NCBI RefSeq assembly: GCF_033118175.1
Contig: NC_083698.1
Span: 71,827,001-71,891,000, forward strand
DNA: 64,000 bases
Direction of reading: 5' to 3'
Origin: Dama dama
Lineage: Eukaryota > Chordata > Mammalia > Artiodactyla > Cervidae
Positions 1 to 12,485 of this stretch are shown one piece after another (the stretch's first letter is position 1; every line of letters starts with the position of its first letter). Both the position numbers and the translations under genes were made by a program. A model generated the notes under the pieces. It searched no databases and was not told the origin of the DNA. It worked only from the letters and a program-made list of their open reading frames with translations.

Positions 1-78
1 CCCAACCTAGGGATCAAACTTGAGTCTCCTGCATTGACAGGAGAATTATTTACCAGTGAGCCATCAGGGGAGTCCATT
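1..78 (-). mobile_element. Bov-tA SINE, antisense, cut by the window edge
   Basis: This is the reverse complement of the tRNA-Glu-related head of a Bov-tA SINE. The window shows 'gggatcaaac', the 'ctcctgcattg' block, a diverged 'gaattatttacc' and 'gagccatcaggggagtcc', in the order of an inverted Bov-tA head. The body lies to the left of the window. It is a non-autonomous element mobilised by BovB machinery. Confidence 0.85.
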
Positions 79-825
79 TGTTAAAGGAGTCATGAAAAAA
101 ATTATTTGGGGGCACCTATCCCTAAGGTATTTGTAATAGTATTAAAATGATTATTGTAGGCAATTTGGGTTCCCACCTCAAGGTGCTCATGGTCTGGGTG
201 AAGGCAGGAGTGGGTGGGTGGCAACCATTCAGCAGGGCCCTGAGAAAACCCAACAGGAAGCCACTGATGAGTTTGAGGAATGAGCTGTCCAAAGTCTTCC
301 AGGCAGGTAACCCAGAGCTGAGTCTGAAATGCTTTGGGGATTTCTTTCTGTGGAGAAATTTGGGAAGTAATTCCAGAAAGAAGTAATAGCTTTAACAAAG
401 GCATTTAATCTTGGATTATCAAAGGAAATTAATTTAATAAAATTATATTTATGGAAATATGCCATGTATAACTTTAAAGGAAATCCAGTGAAGCAAGATA
501 ATTTTGTCTTTCTGCTTTCCCACCTCCAGCAACGTTGTGAGGTGTGGTAGTGAGTTCACTTGACTGTGGCCTGAGCACAGGAATGGCCTGGAACAGGTGG
601 TCTGTGGAGAGAGGGCTGGCAGTCACACTGCGGGCTTGGGGGTTAGTCTGGTAACATCCTGACATTCTTTATAGGCTTGTGCAACCAAAACTGATTTTTC
701 ATGGGAATAAATGAGAACAGAGTTCTATATTTTCAAACTAAATACATCTATAAATATTACATCTATTTTTGCTTTAAAACTGCTTTATAATTTTCTTGGT
801 GACGTATTCTACTTATGTGAATTAT
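79..825. other. Unclassified non-repeat sequence
   Basis: I recognise no repeat family or gene here. Open frames on both strands are short, overlapping and without recognisable domains. It is moderately AT-rich with no tandem repeat, and ends where BovB homology starts near 826. Confidence 0.5.
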
Positions 826-1866
826 AACAAACTCTAGACAACTCTTAAAGAGATTGGAGTGCAATATCATCTCACCTGTCTTCTGAGAAACCTGTGTGTG
901 GGTCAAGAAGCAACATATAAAACCCTGTATGGAACAACTGACTGGTTCAGGATTGAGAAAGGAGTATGACAAGGCTGTTTATGGTCACCTTGTTTATTTA
1001 ACTTAAAGCACATCATGTGAAATGCTGGGCTGGGTGAATCACAAGTTGAATCAATATTGCCAGGAGAAATATCAACAACCTAAGATATGAAGATGTTACC
1101 ATTCTAATGACATAGAACTAAGAGGAACTAAAGAGCATCTTGATGAGAGTGAAGGAGGAAACTGAAAAAGCCAGCTTAAAACTCAACATTCAATAAAGCT
1201 AAGATCATGACATCTGGTCCCATCACTTCATGGGAAATAGATGGGGGAAAATGTTGAAGGAGTGACAAATTTCTTCTTCTTGGGCTCTAAAACCACTGCA
1301 GATGGTGACTGCAGTCAGGAAATTAAAAGACGCTTTCTCCTTGGAAGAAAAGCTATGACCAACCTAGACAGCATATTGAAAAGGAGAGACATTACTTTGC
1401 CAACAAAAGTCCATCTAGTCAAAGCTATGGTTTTTCCGGTAGTCATGTACGGATATGAGAGTTGGACTATAAAGAAATTTGAGCGCTGAAGAATTGATGC
1501 TTTTGAACTGTGGTATTGGAGAAGACTCTTGAGAGTCCCTTGGACAGCAAAGAGATCCAACGAGTCCATCCTAAAGGAAATCAGCCCTGACTATTCATTG
1601 GCAGGACTGATGGGGAAGCTGAAGCTCCAATAGTTTGGCCACCTGATATGAAGAATTGACTCCTTGGAAAAGACCCTGATGCTGGGAAAGATTGAAGGCA
1701 GGAGGAGAAGGGGATGATAGAGGATGAGATGGTTGGATGGTATCACCAACTTGAAGGACTTGAGTTTGAGCAACCTCTGGGAATTGGTGATGGACAGGGA
1801 AGCCAGGTGTGCTGCAATCCATGGGGTCGCAGAGAGTCAGAGACGACTCAGTGACTGAATTGAACC
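826..1866 (+). mobile_element. BovB (RTE-type LINE), 5'-truncated
   Basis: The plus strand encodes the C-terminal half of a BovB reverse transcriptase. A fragment at 1241-1489 reads through residues such as FLGSKTTADGDCSQEIKRR and VMYGYESWTIKK, characteristic of the region downstream of the RT core. The catalytic YADD site falls near 1090, but the reading there is YEDV, so the acidic pair is damaged. Several frameshifts and stops are present. The element ends in the usual BovB 3' terminus (cactgactgaattgaac-like) near 1860 and is followed at once by a second BovB 3' end. This is a dead copy. Confidence 0.88.
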
Positions 1867-2307
1867 GATGGTCTTTCCAGTAGTCATGTAAGGATGTGAG
1901 AGTTGGACCAAAAAGAAGGCCAAGCACCAAGGAATTGATGTTTTCAAACTATGGGTCTGGAGAAGATTCTTGAGAGTCCCTTGGACAGCAAGGAGATCAA
2001 ACCAGTCAATCCTAAAGGAAATCAATCATGAATATTCACTGGAAGGACTGATAGTGAAGCTCCAAACTTTGGCAACCTGATGCAAAGACTTAACATGTTA
2101 GAAAAGACCCTGATACTGGAAAAGATTGAAGGCAAAAGGAGAGGGGGCAACAGAGGGTAAGATGTTTGGATGACATCACCGATTCAATGGACATAAACTT
2201 GGGCAAACTCTGGGGGACAGCAAAGGACAGGGAAGCCTGGCTTGCTGTAGTGCATGGGGTCATGAAGAATCAGACACAACTTGGCGACTGAACAACAACA
2301 GCAACAA
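1867..2307 (+). mobile_element. Second BovB 3' fragment, tandem to the first
   Basis: The sequence restarts within BovB ('gatggtctttccagtagtcatg', already seen near 1425-1445) and runs to a second BovB 3' end with a short 'acaacaacagcaaca' tail. It is a separate 5'-truncated copy placed head-to-tail after the first, because a complete BovB 3' end lies between them. Confidence 0.85.
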
Positions 2308-2985
2308 TGTTGCATTGTATATATACACCACTTATCCATTCATCTGTTGATGGACATTTACGTTGCTTACATGTTCTGGCTACCACAAATAGTGCTGAAA
2401 AGTGCACTGGGGTACATGCATCTTCTTGAATTACGGGTTTCTGTGGGTATACGCCCATGAATGAGATGGTTGGGTCATACGGCAGTTCTATTTTTAGTGT
2501 CTTTAAGGAACCTCTATACTGTTCTCTGTAGTGACAGGACCAATTTAGATTCCCATCAACAGTGTCGGAAGGTTCCCTTTTCTCCATAGCCTGTCCAGCA
2601 TTTATTCTTTGTAGATTTTTTTAGGATGGCTATTCTGACCCATGTAAGATGATATTTCCTTGTAGTTTTGATTTGCATTTCTCTAATAACTAGTGATGTT
2701 GAACACCTTTTCATGAGCTTTTCAGCCATCTGTGTCTTCGGAGAAAATGTCTTTTTAGATCTTCTGCCCAGTTTTTGAGTAATTTGTTTGTTTGATAATG
2801 AACTGTATGAACTGTTTGTATATTTTGGAGGTTAATCTTTTGTCAGTTTCTTTATTTGCAGATATTTTCTCCCATTCTGAGGATTGTCTTTTTGTTTTGT
2901 TTATGATTTCCTTTGCTGTACAAAAGGTTTTAAGTTTAATTAGATCCCATTTTTAAATTTTTCACTATTTTTGCTATTATTTTCC

Positions 2986-3168
2986 ATAGTGGCTCAGAGG
3001 GTAAAGAATATACCTGGAATGCAGGAGACTCAGGTTTGATCCCTGGGTCAGGAAGATCCCCTGGAGAAGAGAATGGCTACCCACTCCACTATTCTCACCT
3101 GGAGAATGTCATGGACAGAGTCTCTGGGGTCAGAAAGAGTTGAACATGGCTGAGCAACTAATACACAC
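2986..3168 (+). mobile_element. Bov-tA SINE inserted in old L1
   Basis: Sense-strand Bov-tA: 'gtggctcagagggtaaagaa', 'gcaggagactcaggtttgatccctgg', 'ggaagatcccctggagaag' and the BovB-derived tail. Host L1 reads 'attttccat' before and 'attttcatt' after, which fits a short degenerate target-site duplication. Confidence 0.88.
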
Positions 3169-4158
3169 ATTTTCATTTTACTCTAGGAAGTGGATCAAAG
3201 AAGATCCTTCTGTGATTTATGTCAAAAAGTTTATACCTATGTTTTCCTCTGAGCGTTTTCAGAGGAAACTGAAATATAGTATTCAGCCTTACATTGTGGT
3301 CTTTAATCCATTTTGAGTTATTTTTGTGTATGGTTAGGGAGTGTTCTAATTTTATTCTTTTACATATAGTTGTTCAGTTTTCCCAGGACCACTTATTGAA
3401 GAGATTGCATTTTCTCTACTGTGTATGCAGGCCTCCTTTGTCATAGATTAGGTGATCATATGTACATGGATTTATCTCTGGGCTTTCCATCTTGTTCCAT
3501 TGATCTATATTTCTGATTTTGTGCCAGTACCATATTGTCTCGATTACTGTAGCTTTGTAACATAGTCTGAGGTCAAGGCATCTGATTCCTGCATTTCTTT
3601 CTCAAGATTGTTTTGGCTATTGGAGTCTTGTGTGTGCTATACAAACTGCAAAATATTTTGTTATAATTCTGTAAAAACAATGTCATTGGTAATTTGATAG
3701 GGATTGCACTGACTCTTTAGATAGCTTTGGGTAGTATGGTCATTTTCACAATATTGATTTTTCCAATCCAGGAACATGGTATCTTTCTCCCTTTATTTGT
3801 TTCATCTTTTATTTATTTATTTTTTCCACCAATATTTTATAGTTTTAGACCATAGATCTTTTGCCTCTTTAGGTAGGTTGATTCCTAGTATTTTATTCTT
3901 TCTGATATGATAGTAAATGGGATTGTTTCCTTGATTTTTCTTTCTAATCTTTATTATCAGTATATATGCATCCAAGAGATTTCTGTGTGTTTGTGTCCTG
4001 AAACTTTACCAAATTCATTGATGATCTCTAGTAGTTTTCTAGTAACATCTTTAAGATATTTTTATGTATAGTATCATGTTATCTGAAAACAGTGACAGTT
4101 TTTACTTCTTTTTCAATTTTAATTTCTTTTATTTCTTTTTCTTCTCTGATTGCTGTGG

Positions 4159-4850
4159 CTGGCTTAAAACTCAACATTCAAAAAATGAAGATCGTGGCAT
4201 CCAGTCCCATCACTTCAAGGCAAATAGATGGGGAAACAATGGAAACAGTGAGAGACTATTTTTTTGGGCTCCAAAATCACTGTGGATGGTGACTGCAGCC
4301 ATGAAATTAAAAAATGCTCGGTCCTCAGAAGACAAATTATGACAAACCTAGATAGCATATTAAAAATCTGAGACATTACTTTGCTGACAAAGGTCCATGT
4401 AGTCAAAGCTATGGTTTTTCTAGTAGTCGTGTATGGTGTAAGAGTTGGACTATAAAGAAAGCTGATAGCCAAAGAATTGATGCTTTTGAACTGTGGTGTT
4501 GGGGAGGACTCTTGAGAGTCCATTGGGCTGCAAGGAGATCAATCCAGTCAATCCTAAAGGAAATCAACCTTGAATTTTCATCAGAAGGACTGATGCTGAA
4601 ACTGAAGCTCCAATACTTTGGCCACCTGATGTGAAGAACTGACTCATTGGAAAAGAGTTTTTGATACTGGGAAAGATTGAAGGCAGGAGGAGAAGGGGGT
4701 GACATAGGATGAAATGGTTTGATTGCTTCACTGACTCAATGGACAAGAGTTTGAGTAAACTCCAGGAGAAGGTGAAGGAAAGGGAAGCCTGTCATGCTGT
4801 AGTCCATGGGGTTGCAAAGAGTCAGATATGACTGAACGACTGAAAAATAA
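4159..4850 (+). mobile_element. BovB 3' fragment inserted in old L1
   Basis: Plus-strand BovB from 'ggcttaaaactcaacattc' through the FLGSK-equivalent region to the 3' end (gactgaacgactgaaaaataac). The flanking L1 bases join exactly ('ctgtggct' with 'aggacttgc'), which marks the insertion edges. I do not see a TSD. Confidence 0.87.
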
Positions 4851-5355
4851 CAAAAGGACTTGCAAAACTATGTTGAGTAATAGTGGCAAGAGTGGACATC
4901 ATTGTCTCGTTCTTGACCTTAGAGGAAAAGCTTTCAGTTTTTCAGCACTCAGAATAACATTTGCCATGGGTTTGTCATATATGGCCTTCACTGTCTTGAG
5001 GTTCCCTCTATGGCCTCTTCTAGAAAATTTTCATCATAAATGGGTGTTGTCAAAAACTTTTTTTCATCTATAGAAATAATCATACTTTTTTTATTCTTCA
5101 ATTTGTTAAATGGTATATCACATTGGTTGATTTGTTTATGTCAAAGAATCCTTGCATCCCTGGACTAAATCCCACTTGATAATGGTATATGATCCTTTTA
5201 ATGTGTTGGATTCAATTTGCTAATATTCTGTTGAGAATTTTTGCATCTATGTTCATCAGTAAATTTGGTCTATAATTTTTTGTGTGTGTGGTATTTTTAT
5301 CTAGTTTTGGTATCAGGGTGATTGATAGTGGCCTCATAGAATGAACTTGGGAGTG

Positions 5356-5547
5356 TTACTTCCTCTGCAATTTTTTTTCGAAGAATTGGAGAAGGATAGG
5401 TGTTAACTTTTCTCTAAATGTTTGATAGAATTGGCTTGTGAGGCCATCTGGTCCTGGACTTTTGTTTATGGTAAGATTTTTAATCATAGCTTCAATTTCA
5501 GTACTTATAATTGTTCTGTTCATATTTCCTATTTCTTCTTTGTTCAT
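5356..5547 (-). pseudogene. L1 ORF2 reverse-transcriptase fragment
   Basis: A 63-residue open frame contains the L1 RT block NKSPGPDGLTSQFYQTFREK, in the N-terminal RT region upstream of the catalytic FADD. It belongs to the old antisense L1. Flanking frames are broken, so it is a relic and not a gene. Confidence 0.85.
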
Positions 5548-5692
5548 CTTGGAAATTTGTAACTTTATAGGAATTTGTCCATTTTACTGGCATGAAGTTG
5601 CTTGTAGTTTCTTTTAATCCTTTGTATTTCTGTGGTGTCTGTTGCAATTTCTCTGTTTCATTTCTGATTTTATTAATTTGAGCTATGGTATA

Positions 5693-7642
5693 CAACTAGA
5701 CAATGCAGTACCATTTAGCAGTAAAGATAAGTGAGCTATCAAGCCATAAAAAGACATGGATAAATCATAGGTAAATATTTCTAAGAGAAACAAGCCAGTT
5801 TTCTGAAAATGTCACACTGTTACATTCTGGATAAAGCATAAATTTAATGGTGGTGAAAAGATTGGTTCTTTGTAGGGATTCAAGGTGTTAAGGAAGCTAA
5901 ATAGATGAAGCACAGTGAATTCTTTAGAGTGGCAACATGATTCTCTATGACACTGTAAAGAAGGATTCTATGAGCATATTAATCCTTCCAAATAGTTAAT
6001 ACTCACACTTTATAAAACTCACTAGGATATGGGAATATATCAAGATGGAACACAGAATATAATAATCTAACTATGTTAAAATTATGAGATAGCCTCACTT
6101 GAATGGAAGAGGGGGACAGGTACAATTTAAGAAATGATTAGAATCTATACAACTAAAGACAAAGTGCAAATAAACACTGCACTATAATTAGTAGTATCCC
6201 CCACAGGGAACTGGCTAAATAACCTGACACTGCTGGACATGTTTACTGGAATTGAACAATTAAGTAAACAGATGAATGGAAGTGGGAGCCAGATTTCTAT
6301 CTGTTAGAGTGAGAGTTTACAGAAAGACAAGTAGAAGAGAGTAGATGATCCATTTGATAATAATTAGAATTGGAGACATCAGTGTGAACTTATGTCTAGC
6401 CTTTTGTTTATACAGAAGGGAAATACAGACATATTCACAAATATATGTATACACACAGGTTATATATACATTTGTCTATTTCCCAGCTATTTTAGCTGAA
6501 AGGCCTAGAAGAAAAAACATCGTGTTAACAATGAGCACACCTATTACCAAGATCTTGGTTTCTAATGTCATTCTAAAACATAAGGAATTAGGACTTCTTA
6601 GAGCAATGGCTGATTCTAGGGCAAGGACAGGACATATATAAGATGAGCCTAGAGCACCTGTTTTACAGCACTAGAAATTAAGGAAGTGATAAAAGAAACA
6701 AAAAAATGAACAAACTAATACAAAGGACCCTATAATGATGTAAGTTTGCAAAGGGACAGAGAAGGTAACTGAAAAAACTTTCATGGCTGAAGATGCAAAA
6801 TCATAGCAAGGAAGTTAAAAAGCAGTATAGAGCTGTAAGTCAAAGAATAAAAAAAATGTCCATATGATATAAATAAATAATTGAATGACTACATACATAC
6901 TTGCATACATACATACATGCCTAAGTCAGGGACTGAGACAAACCTTCATGGAGAAAAATCCTAAATAACTGGAGGTAGGTCCTGTGCATTCAAGGAGATG
7001 GGCTATATCTCTCCAGTCCTAAGTGTGTTCTATGCAAAGTGATTTCTTTCAAAGAGTACAGCCTGGAAAAGGAGGAGAATGAACAACTTTATAGTGAAGA
7101 AAACTGGCAAACACCAGATGACCAGATGATTAAGATCAACAATAACAGTGATGAGTCATGTGGATAGTACACACATTAATACATTGTGCAGAAATGACAC
7201 TTGACTCTTGTTGCCCTCCAAAGTGACCATTATCCCAGCCTAATAATTCCAGTCAAATTCCAATAAAGGAGCATCTGGCAAAATATCTGGCAGCATGTGG
7301 GAAAACTGTGAAGGTCACCCAAAACGAAGAAAAGTCTGAGAAACTGTTGCTGCCAATTGGAGCTGAGGGGACAGGTTAACTAAATATGACGTGGTGTACT
7401 ACATGGAATCTTGGAATAGAAAAAAGACATTTGATAAAATTTAAAAACTCTGAATAACTATAGCTTTAGTTAACAAAATATATAAATACTGGTTCATTAG
7501 CTGTGTTAAATATGTGAAGGTAAGATGTTAATAACAGAAGAAACTGGAGGTGGGATATATGAAGACTCTGTACTATCTTTGAATTTTTTTCCTTGCGTCT
7601 AAAAGTATTCTAAAAAGAGCAATCATAAAAAAAAAAAAAAAA
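5693..7642 (+). mobile_element. Old L1 3' region (L1M type) ending in poly(A)
   Basis: The block after 5693 (gagctatcaagccataaaaagacatgg) matches the L1 ORF2 end/3' UTR in sense. The stretch from about 6930 to 7626, including 'agtctgagaaactgt' and 'aagatgttaataacag', matches the long 3' UTR of ancient mammalian L1, and it ends in 16 A at about 7627-7642. The middle part (about 5950-6900) is too diverged to assign firmly and may hold other relics. Confidence 0.65.
6885..6922. repeat. (CATA)n simple repeat
   Basis: An imperfect tetranucleotide array: 'catacatac' units interrupted once by 'ttg'. It lies inside the old L1 3' region. Confidence 0.85.
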
Positions 7643-9050
7643 GCTGATGGAAATGCACAGCCATATTTTGGGTATGAGAGAAAACCTTACCATCAAGGAA
7701 ATATTTGAGCTAAGAAAAAGGGTGAGGAAGACTTACTTGGCAGGCAGAAAAGGAAGATGTTGTAGGCATAAGACACTGAAGATCCAAATACTGGTGGTGA
7801 GCGAAAATACAGCTCTTCCGAGGAACTGAAAGAAGGAGCATCCTCCAGTCCCCTCCCCTACCTCCCCGCCCTCCCAACCAGCCTTCTCTATGAACCATGA
7901 GGGAGGTCGGAGAGCCTGGTTAGCCAATTGATTGAGAATCTTGACCTCTCAGGAGAAAGGGAAGTTATAGGAGAATTTCAAGCAGACAAAGGGCATGATT
8001 ACACTAGTGTTTTTGAAAAGTTGCCCTTAATGTTTCCAAGAAAGTGAAGGGCTCAGCTCACTTCCTTTTTTTTTCCCATTACCCTGCCATTTAGAAACCT
8101 TACGGGCTCCTTCAGCCATACTCTCCTTTGGATGGTAATGTTTAGGGATACTTCTCCATCCCAACCCCATCCTTCAAGTTCAAGAGTAAGAAGCATGTCA
8201 TGCAAAAGCCATAAATGAATCTTAGAAGGAGGCTGAAGAGTCCCATTTTTCTCAGACATTTCTCAGGCCATCAAAGGGTGTCTCAAACAAGTTTGTCAAA
8301 TACCTGGAGCCTTGGAAAGTAAGCTTGTGCCTTCCTTCCTTCAGACATAATATTTCAGTAATTAGTAATCAATTATCACGCTGTTTCTGCAACAGTGAAC
8401 TTCCTTTTCCGTGATATTTTCTCCTCACCAAAGCTGTGCTGACAGGCGATTGAGTCATATCTTTCTCAAGCCCGCCCAGAGCCACACACTCTACAGAGGG
8501 AGAAAGGAGAGAAAATGAGACGATCACACTGGATTATGGATAATTGGATAATTATCCCTAGTTGAAAGCGCATCTTGGAATCTACATTCAACATAAAGAG
8601 ATTTGGCAAAAAGAATGCTGATGTCAGGTACTGAGTAATTTTATTTCAGAGTAGGAGATCAGCAGGGAGGGTTTAGTCATCCTGATTCTCATCCAGCCTC
8701 TTCGCTTGTCTCCCTCCCTGTGGCTTTTTCTCTTAGGATCTAAACTCTACACTTTCATCAGAGAGAACCTTCTCAAACATCATGCTGTCGTTTGAATAAA
8801 GGAGGAGGAATTGTGGTCCATTCACTTTTACAATGAAAATCCTATTGTATGAGATCTTCCATAATCTTGCCTCTTCCTGCATTTCAGTCTCATTGATCAC
8901 TCCAATCACATGGTCTTACATTTTGTATTTCAGAAACATGGGGTCATTGATAGGTCTCCAGACTCAAAACTGTTTAATAAATCCATGCTCCCTTGTTTCT
9001 AAACTTCATTAAATATTCCAGCCTCCACGTTGGTACTTGAAAAAAAAATC
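7643..9050. other. Unclassified sequence with a CpG-retaining patch
   Basis: No repeat family or coding domain is recognised with confidence, although the last 150 bases could be the diverged start of the following L2. The part at 8370-8570 keeps about six CpGs (for example in 'aggcgatt', 'agcccgccc', 'agacgatc', 'aagcgcat'), unusual for this AT-rich region. C-rich tracts occur near 7845-7875. Confidence 0.5.
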
Positions 9051-9560
9051 TGGGTACTCTTGCATACTCTTTCCTTTCCCCACATGTCTGATCCACCTGT
9101 AGGTCCTATTGACTCCCTTGCTTCATTTCTCACCATTCTCACTGCTGACACGCTCATCCACACCCCCACCACTAGACACATGAATAGTCTCCATACTGGA
9201 CTACTGCACTAATTCCCTAAGTAGTCTCTTTTCTTCCAACTAGTACTCCCCTACAATCCACTGGGCTCTTAAAACTAGAAATCCGATCATATTATTCCTC
9301 TGTCTAAAATGCTCCATGGCTTCCCACTGTTCTTTTGTAAAATCTATTTTTTATTTACCTTCACTAACACCATGCATCTCATTTAACTTCTTTTTCTCCT
9401 TCATACCATTCCTCAAACACTTCAGAACCCCCAGTAAAGGTCCCTCTGAGCTGAGAACAGGCCGCCTGGCCCAAGAGTCTTTAACTTCTTCAGCACAGTG
9501 AGGGTCCGGGCCACACTCTAGCCTCCGCCAGGGTGTGCTCTTGGTTTCTCTGTTGCACAC
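9051..9560 (+). mobile_element. L2 LINE 3' fragment, sense
   Basis: The order 'ggactactgcactaattccctaa', 'caatccactgggctc', 'ctgtctaaaatgctccatggcttcccactg' and 'ccattcctcaaacac' follows the L2 3' region in sense. Divergence is high, as expected for this ancient mammalian family. No frame is preserved. Confidence 0.7.
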
Positions 9561-9794
9561 CCACAGATTGGAAAACCATTCATTCTAATTCTCCACATGG
9601 TTTGGACCACTTGCTCCAGTTATTCATACTTTATACAATTTAGAAGGCCCTCCTCCCCAGATTTGTAGCAACCTTCTTGGGACCTGAGCTCTAGTTAAGG
9701 CATCCACCCACTAGCACTTCAGGTAAAAAGAGGGGCACTCAACTCAAGAGTTACCTTTCTTCAAACTTTTAAAAAATACATCTTTTTTAAAATT

Positions 9795-9920
9795 TGTTTT
9801 CCCATTCATCCTCACAAATATCCTGATCCAGGTATAAATCACTACTAATTTATTGAGGAAGAAACTAAAAACCAGTTATGCAACTCAGGTCTTCCTACTT
9901 CAAACTCTGAGCCTTTTTTA
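9795..9920 (-). mobile_element. MIR SINE relic, antisense
   Basis: Antisense MIR core: 'attcatcctcacaa', 'tattgaggaagaaact' and 'actcaggtcttcctac'. The order matches the reverse complement of MIR (a tRNA-derived, L2-mobilised SINE). Confidence 0.62.
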
Positions 9921-10084
9921 ATGGCTTCAGATTTCCAGTTACTCTTCTTCCTCTCCCAATTCTAAACCTGCTTTCCAAGACTGGTCGGGGTTTAGTCCAA
10001 AGGTGAGTAATTCCTTTTCCTCAGCTCATCCAGCCTCTATCCAAATCCATCATTTCTAAGTACATTCATCACAGGGAAATTATA

Positions 10085-10212
10085 ATATTTATTGACTCTC
10101 TCCAACAGGCTAGAACTACAACATATAAATTATCTAATTTCCTTATGATAATATCATTCTGAAAGGACTTTTGAGTTAAATGAGTACATCTTCCTATTTG
10201 ACAGATGAAGAA
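10085..10212 (-). mobile_element. Possible MIR relic, antisense
   Basis: Weak antisense MIR similarity: 'attatctaatttccttatga' followed by 'tatttgacagatgaagaa'. Only the 'gacagatgaagaa' core is convincing. Confidence 0.4.
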
Positions 10213-10790
10213 TTGCTGGGTTGCAGGGTAATTCTATAGGTTTAAATTTTTGAGAAAATGCCATGCTTTTCCACCATGACTGCATTATGTTACACTCATA
10301 CTTGCAACGTATGAGGGTTCCACTTTCTCCACATCCTCAGCCAACACTATTTTCCTTTAAAAAAATTATTACACCCATTTTAATGGATATGAAATGTTAT
10401 GTCATTGATTTGTTTTGATTTGCATTTTCTTAATGACTAACAATGTTGAACATTATACATATTTATGTATATACTTTTTGGAGAAATGCTTATTTGTACA
10501 TATTCTTAGAGAAATGCTTAGTGGAATGTCTATTCAAATCCATTGCCTACTTTATTTTTAATATTGAGTTGATTTACAAATATTTTCTCCCATGTTGTGC
10601 ATTGTTTTTTTCTTCTTTATTTAAGGTATTCTTTGATGCAAAAAGGTTTTCAATTTTTATGCTTTCAAATTTATATGCTTTTTGTTTATTACTGTTGGTG
10701 CCTTTCATGTGATGTCCAAGAAACTGGTGCCCAATCTAAAGTCTTACAGATTTACACATATGCTTCTTCTAAGAGTTTAGCACCTACATT
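10213..10790 (-). mobile_element. Old L1M ORF2 C-terminal/3' portion, antisense
   Basis: The plus strand shows 'attgctgggttgcagggtaattctat', 'ggttccactttctccacatcctc' and 'ttttgatttgcattttcttaatgac', the antisense of the L1 ORF2 C-terminal region and its 3' edge, in the right order. It is heavily mutated. Confidence 0.78.
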
Positions 10791-11900
10791 TTGTTTTCAT
10801 CAAATCTGGAAATACCTGACCATTATTTATTGAAAAATTTTTCAGTTATAACTTCCTTGAAGACTCAAATAACACATATATTAAGTCATTTGAAGTTTTT
10901 CCACAGCTCACTGATACTCTTATTTTTTTAAATCATTTTTTCTGCATCTAATTTTGGATATTTTCTATTGCTGTGTCTTCAAGTTCTCTAGTCTTTTCCC
11001 CCCTGTAATATCAAATATGCCACTAATTTCACCACTCTATTTTTCATCTCAGATGTTCAAATTTTCATTTTTAGAAGTTTCATTTTTAAAATACCTTCCA
11101 TTCTTGTACCTGCTCGACAATTGCTGCAGTGCTTGCACATATAGACTACAGTTATACCAACAGTTTTTATGTCCTTGTTTGATAATTCTAACAACTGTAG
11201 CAGTTTTGAATTGGTTTAAATGGATTGATTTCTCTTCTCAAAATGGGTAAATGTTCCTATTTCTTCCCTGTTTCTTTCCTGGAAATATTTGATTAAATAC
11301 TAGATACTATGAATTTTATCTTTCTAGTACTGGATATTTTTGTATTTCTTTAAATATTCTTGACCTTTACTCTGGAGTTGATTAGGCTACTTGGAAATAG
11401 TTTGAAGGCTTTTGTTCTGACTTTAATATTTATTAGGAAGAACTTTAATGTTTGAAATGTTCATTCTAGTGCCAATTATTCCTAACTAGTGATCTTTCTG
11501 AATACCCAGCCAAATTCCCTGTAAATTATGAGGTTTCCATTCTGGTTACTGGACACAGGCACTATGCTCAACCCTGTCAGTACCAAGTTTATATCTTTTC
11601 ATCCTTTTCTTTTGAGACTCTTTCTCTGAATTTGGGTATTTTTCACACATGGATGACTATTATTTCTCTGGGCTTTCTTGAGCTCTTTGCTGTCTCTAAG
11701 TGTCCCCATGAGCTAGGATTCGGCAGCATGGGCTCAAGGGAACCCTCTTCATATCTCCAGAGTTCTCAGTGCAGACCTCTCATCCCTGAAAATTCTAGCC
11801 AGTTTGGTGTCTCTGGCTTCTCAGCTTCATTTCCCTAGCTCAAGGGATCTGCCAGGCTCTGTCTGAGTCCACTCCCTAAGACTTTACCAGGAAATATTCT
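10791..11900 (-). mobile_element. Old L1M 5' UTR-like region, antisense
   Basis: Blocks such as 'ttgataattctaacaactgtag', 'gattaaatactagatactatgaattttatc', 'ctggagttgattaggctacttgg' and 'ggtttccattctggttactgg' resemble the 5' UTR of ancient L1M in antisense. It adjoins the 3' part with most of ORF2 missing, so either an internal deletion occurred or two copies lie side by side. Confidence 0.55.
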
Positions 11901-12109
11901 AAGTTGAGGTAATTACAGGCCTTAGTTCTTAAGTTACACTTATCTCAGGGATAACTGTCTTGTAAGCTGTTATTTCAAATTGATTTTTCTCCTTTCTTTC
12001 TTTCTTCGTGTCTTTGTTGTTGTTTTGGGGAGGAAGGTAAATCTAATCAATGTTGCTCAGTCTTAGCCTAAAGTGGAAGTCCCTCCTATAATTAGGGACT
12101 TATATAAAA

Positions 12110-12150
12110 TATTATATAATTATATAATATAATTAATATAGGCTAATTCT
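12110..12150. repeat. AT-rich low-complexity tract
   Basis: Repeating 'tatata' and 'ataatta' words form a short, partly self-complementary AT tract. Confidence 0.75.
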
Positions 12151-12354
12151 TTATAAAAATGATTATCATTTTTCCATCATAAATTCCATTTTCTAAAATC
12201 ATTTCCTAATATTCCTGTAAGTCAAAAGTATTACATTCTCTTCTATATATTTAGAATACATTTCTCTCCTTTATTACTCATTCCAAAATGTCTCTTTCTT
12301 CTTCTGTGTTCCCTTGGCACTGTGCTCTGTGGTGTATAGTGATTTTCACAATGT

Positions 12355-12485
12355 TTTTTGTTGAGTCCATTGTCTTCAGTGAGGGTACATATTGTGGCTT
12401 ACTCATCTCTGTAACATTCCTTCCATTTACCAATAGAGATGATTTTTAATAAGCACCTTTGAATGGGTGAATAAATAAATGGAAA
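12355..12485 (+). mobile_element. Possible L2 3' end
   Basis: A weak match to the L2 3' terminus: 'gtcttcagtgagggtacatattgtggcttac' followed by 'aataagcacctttgaatgggtgaataaataaat', similar to the L2 end with its TGAA-rich terminus. Confidence 0.4.

Larger units (their letters stand above)
2308..5692 (-). mobile_element. Old L1 LINE, antisense, interrupted twice
   Basis: Read on the minus strand this is ORF2 and 3' end of an older L1. On the plus strand it starts with the antisense 3' end ('ccacttatccattcatctgttg') and proceeds backwards through the ORF2 C-terminus, RT core and upstream ORF2 to about 5692. A plus-strand Bov-tA (about 2986-3168) and a BovB piece (about 4159-4850) split it; L1 order is continuous across both breaks. 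It carries many stops and frameshifts. Confidence 0.88.
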
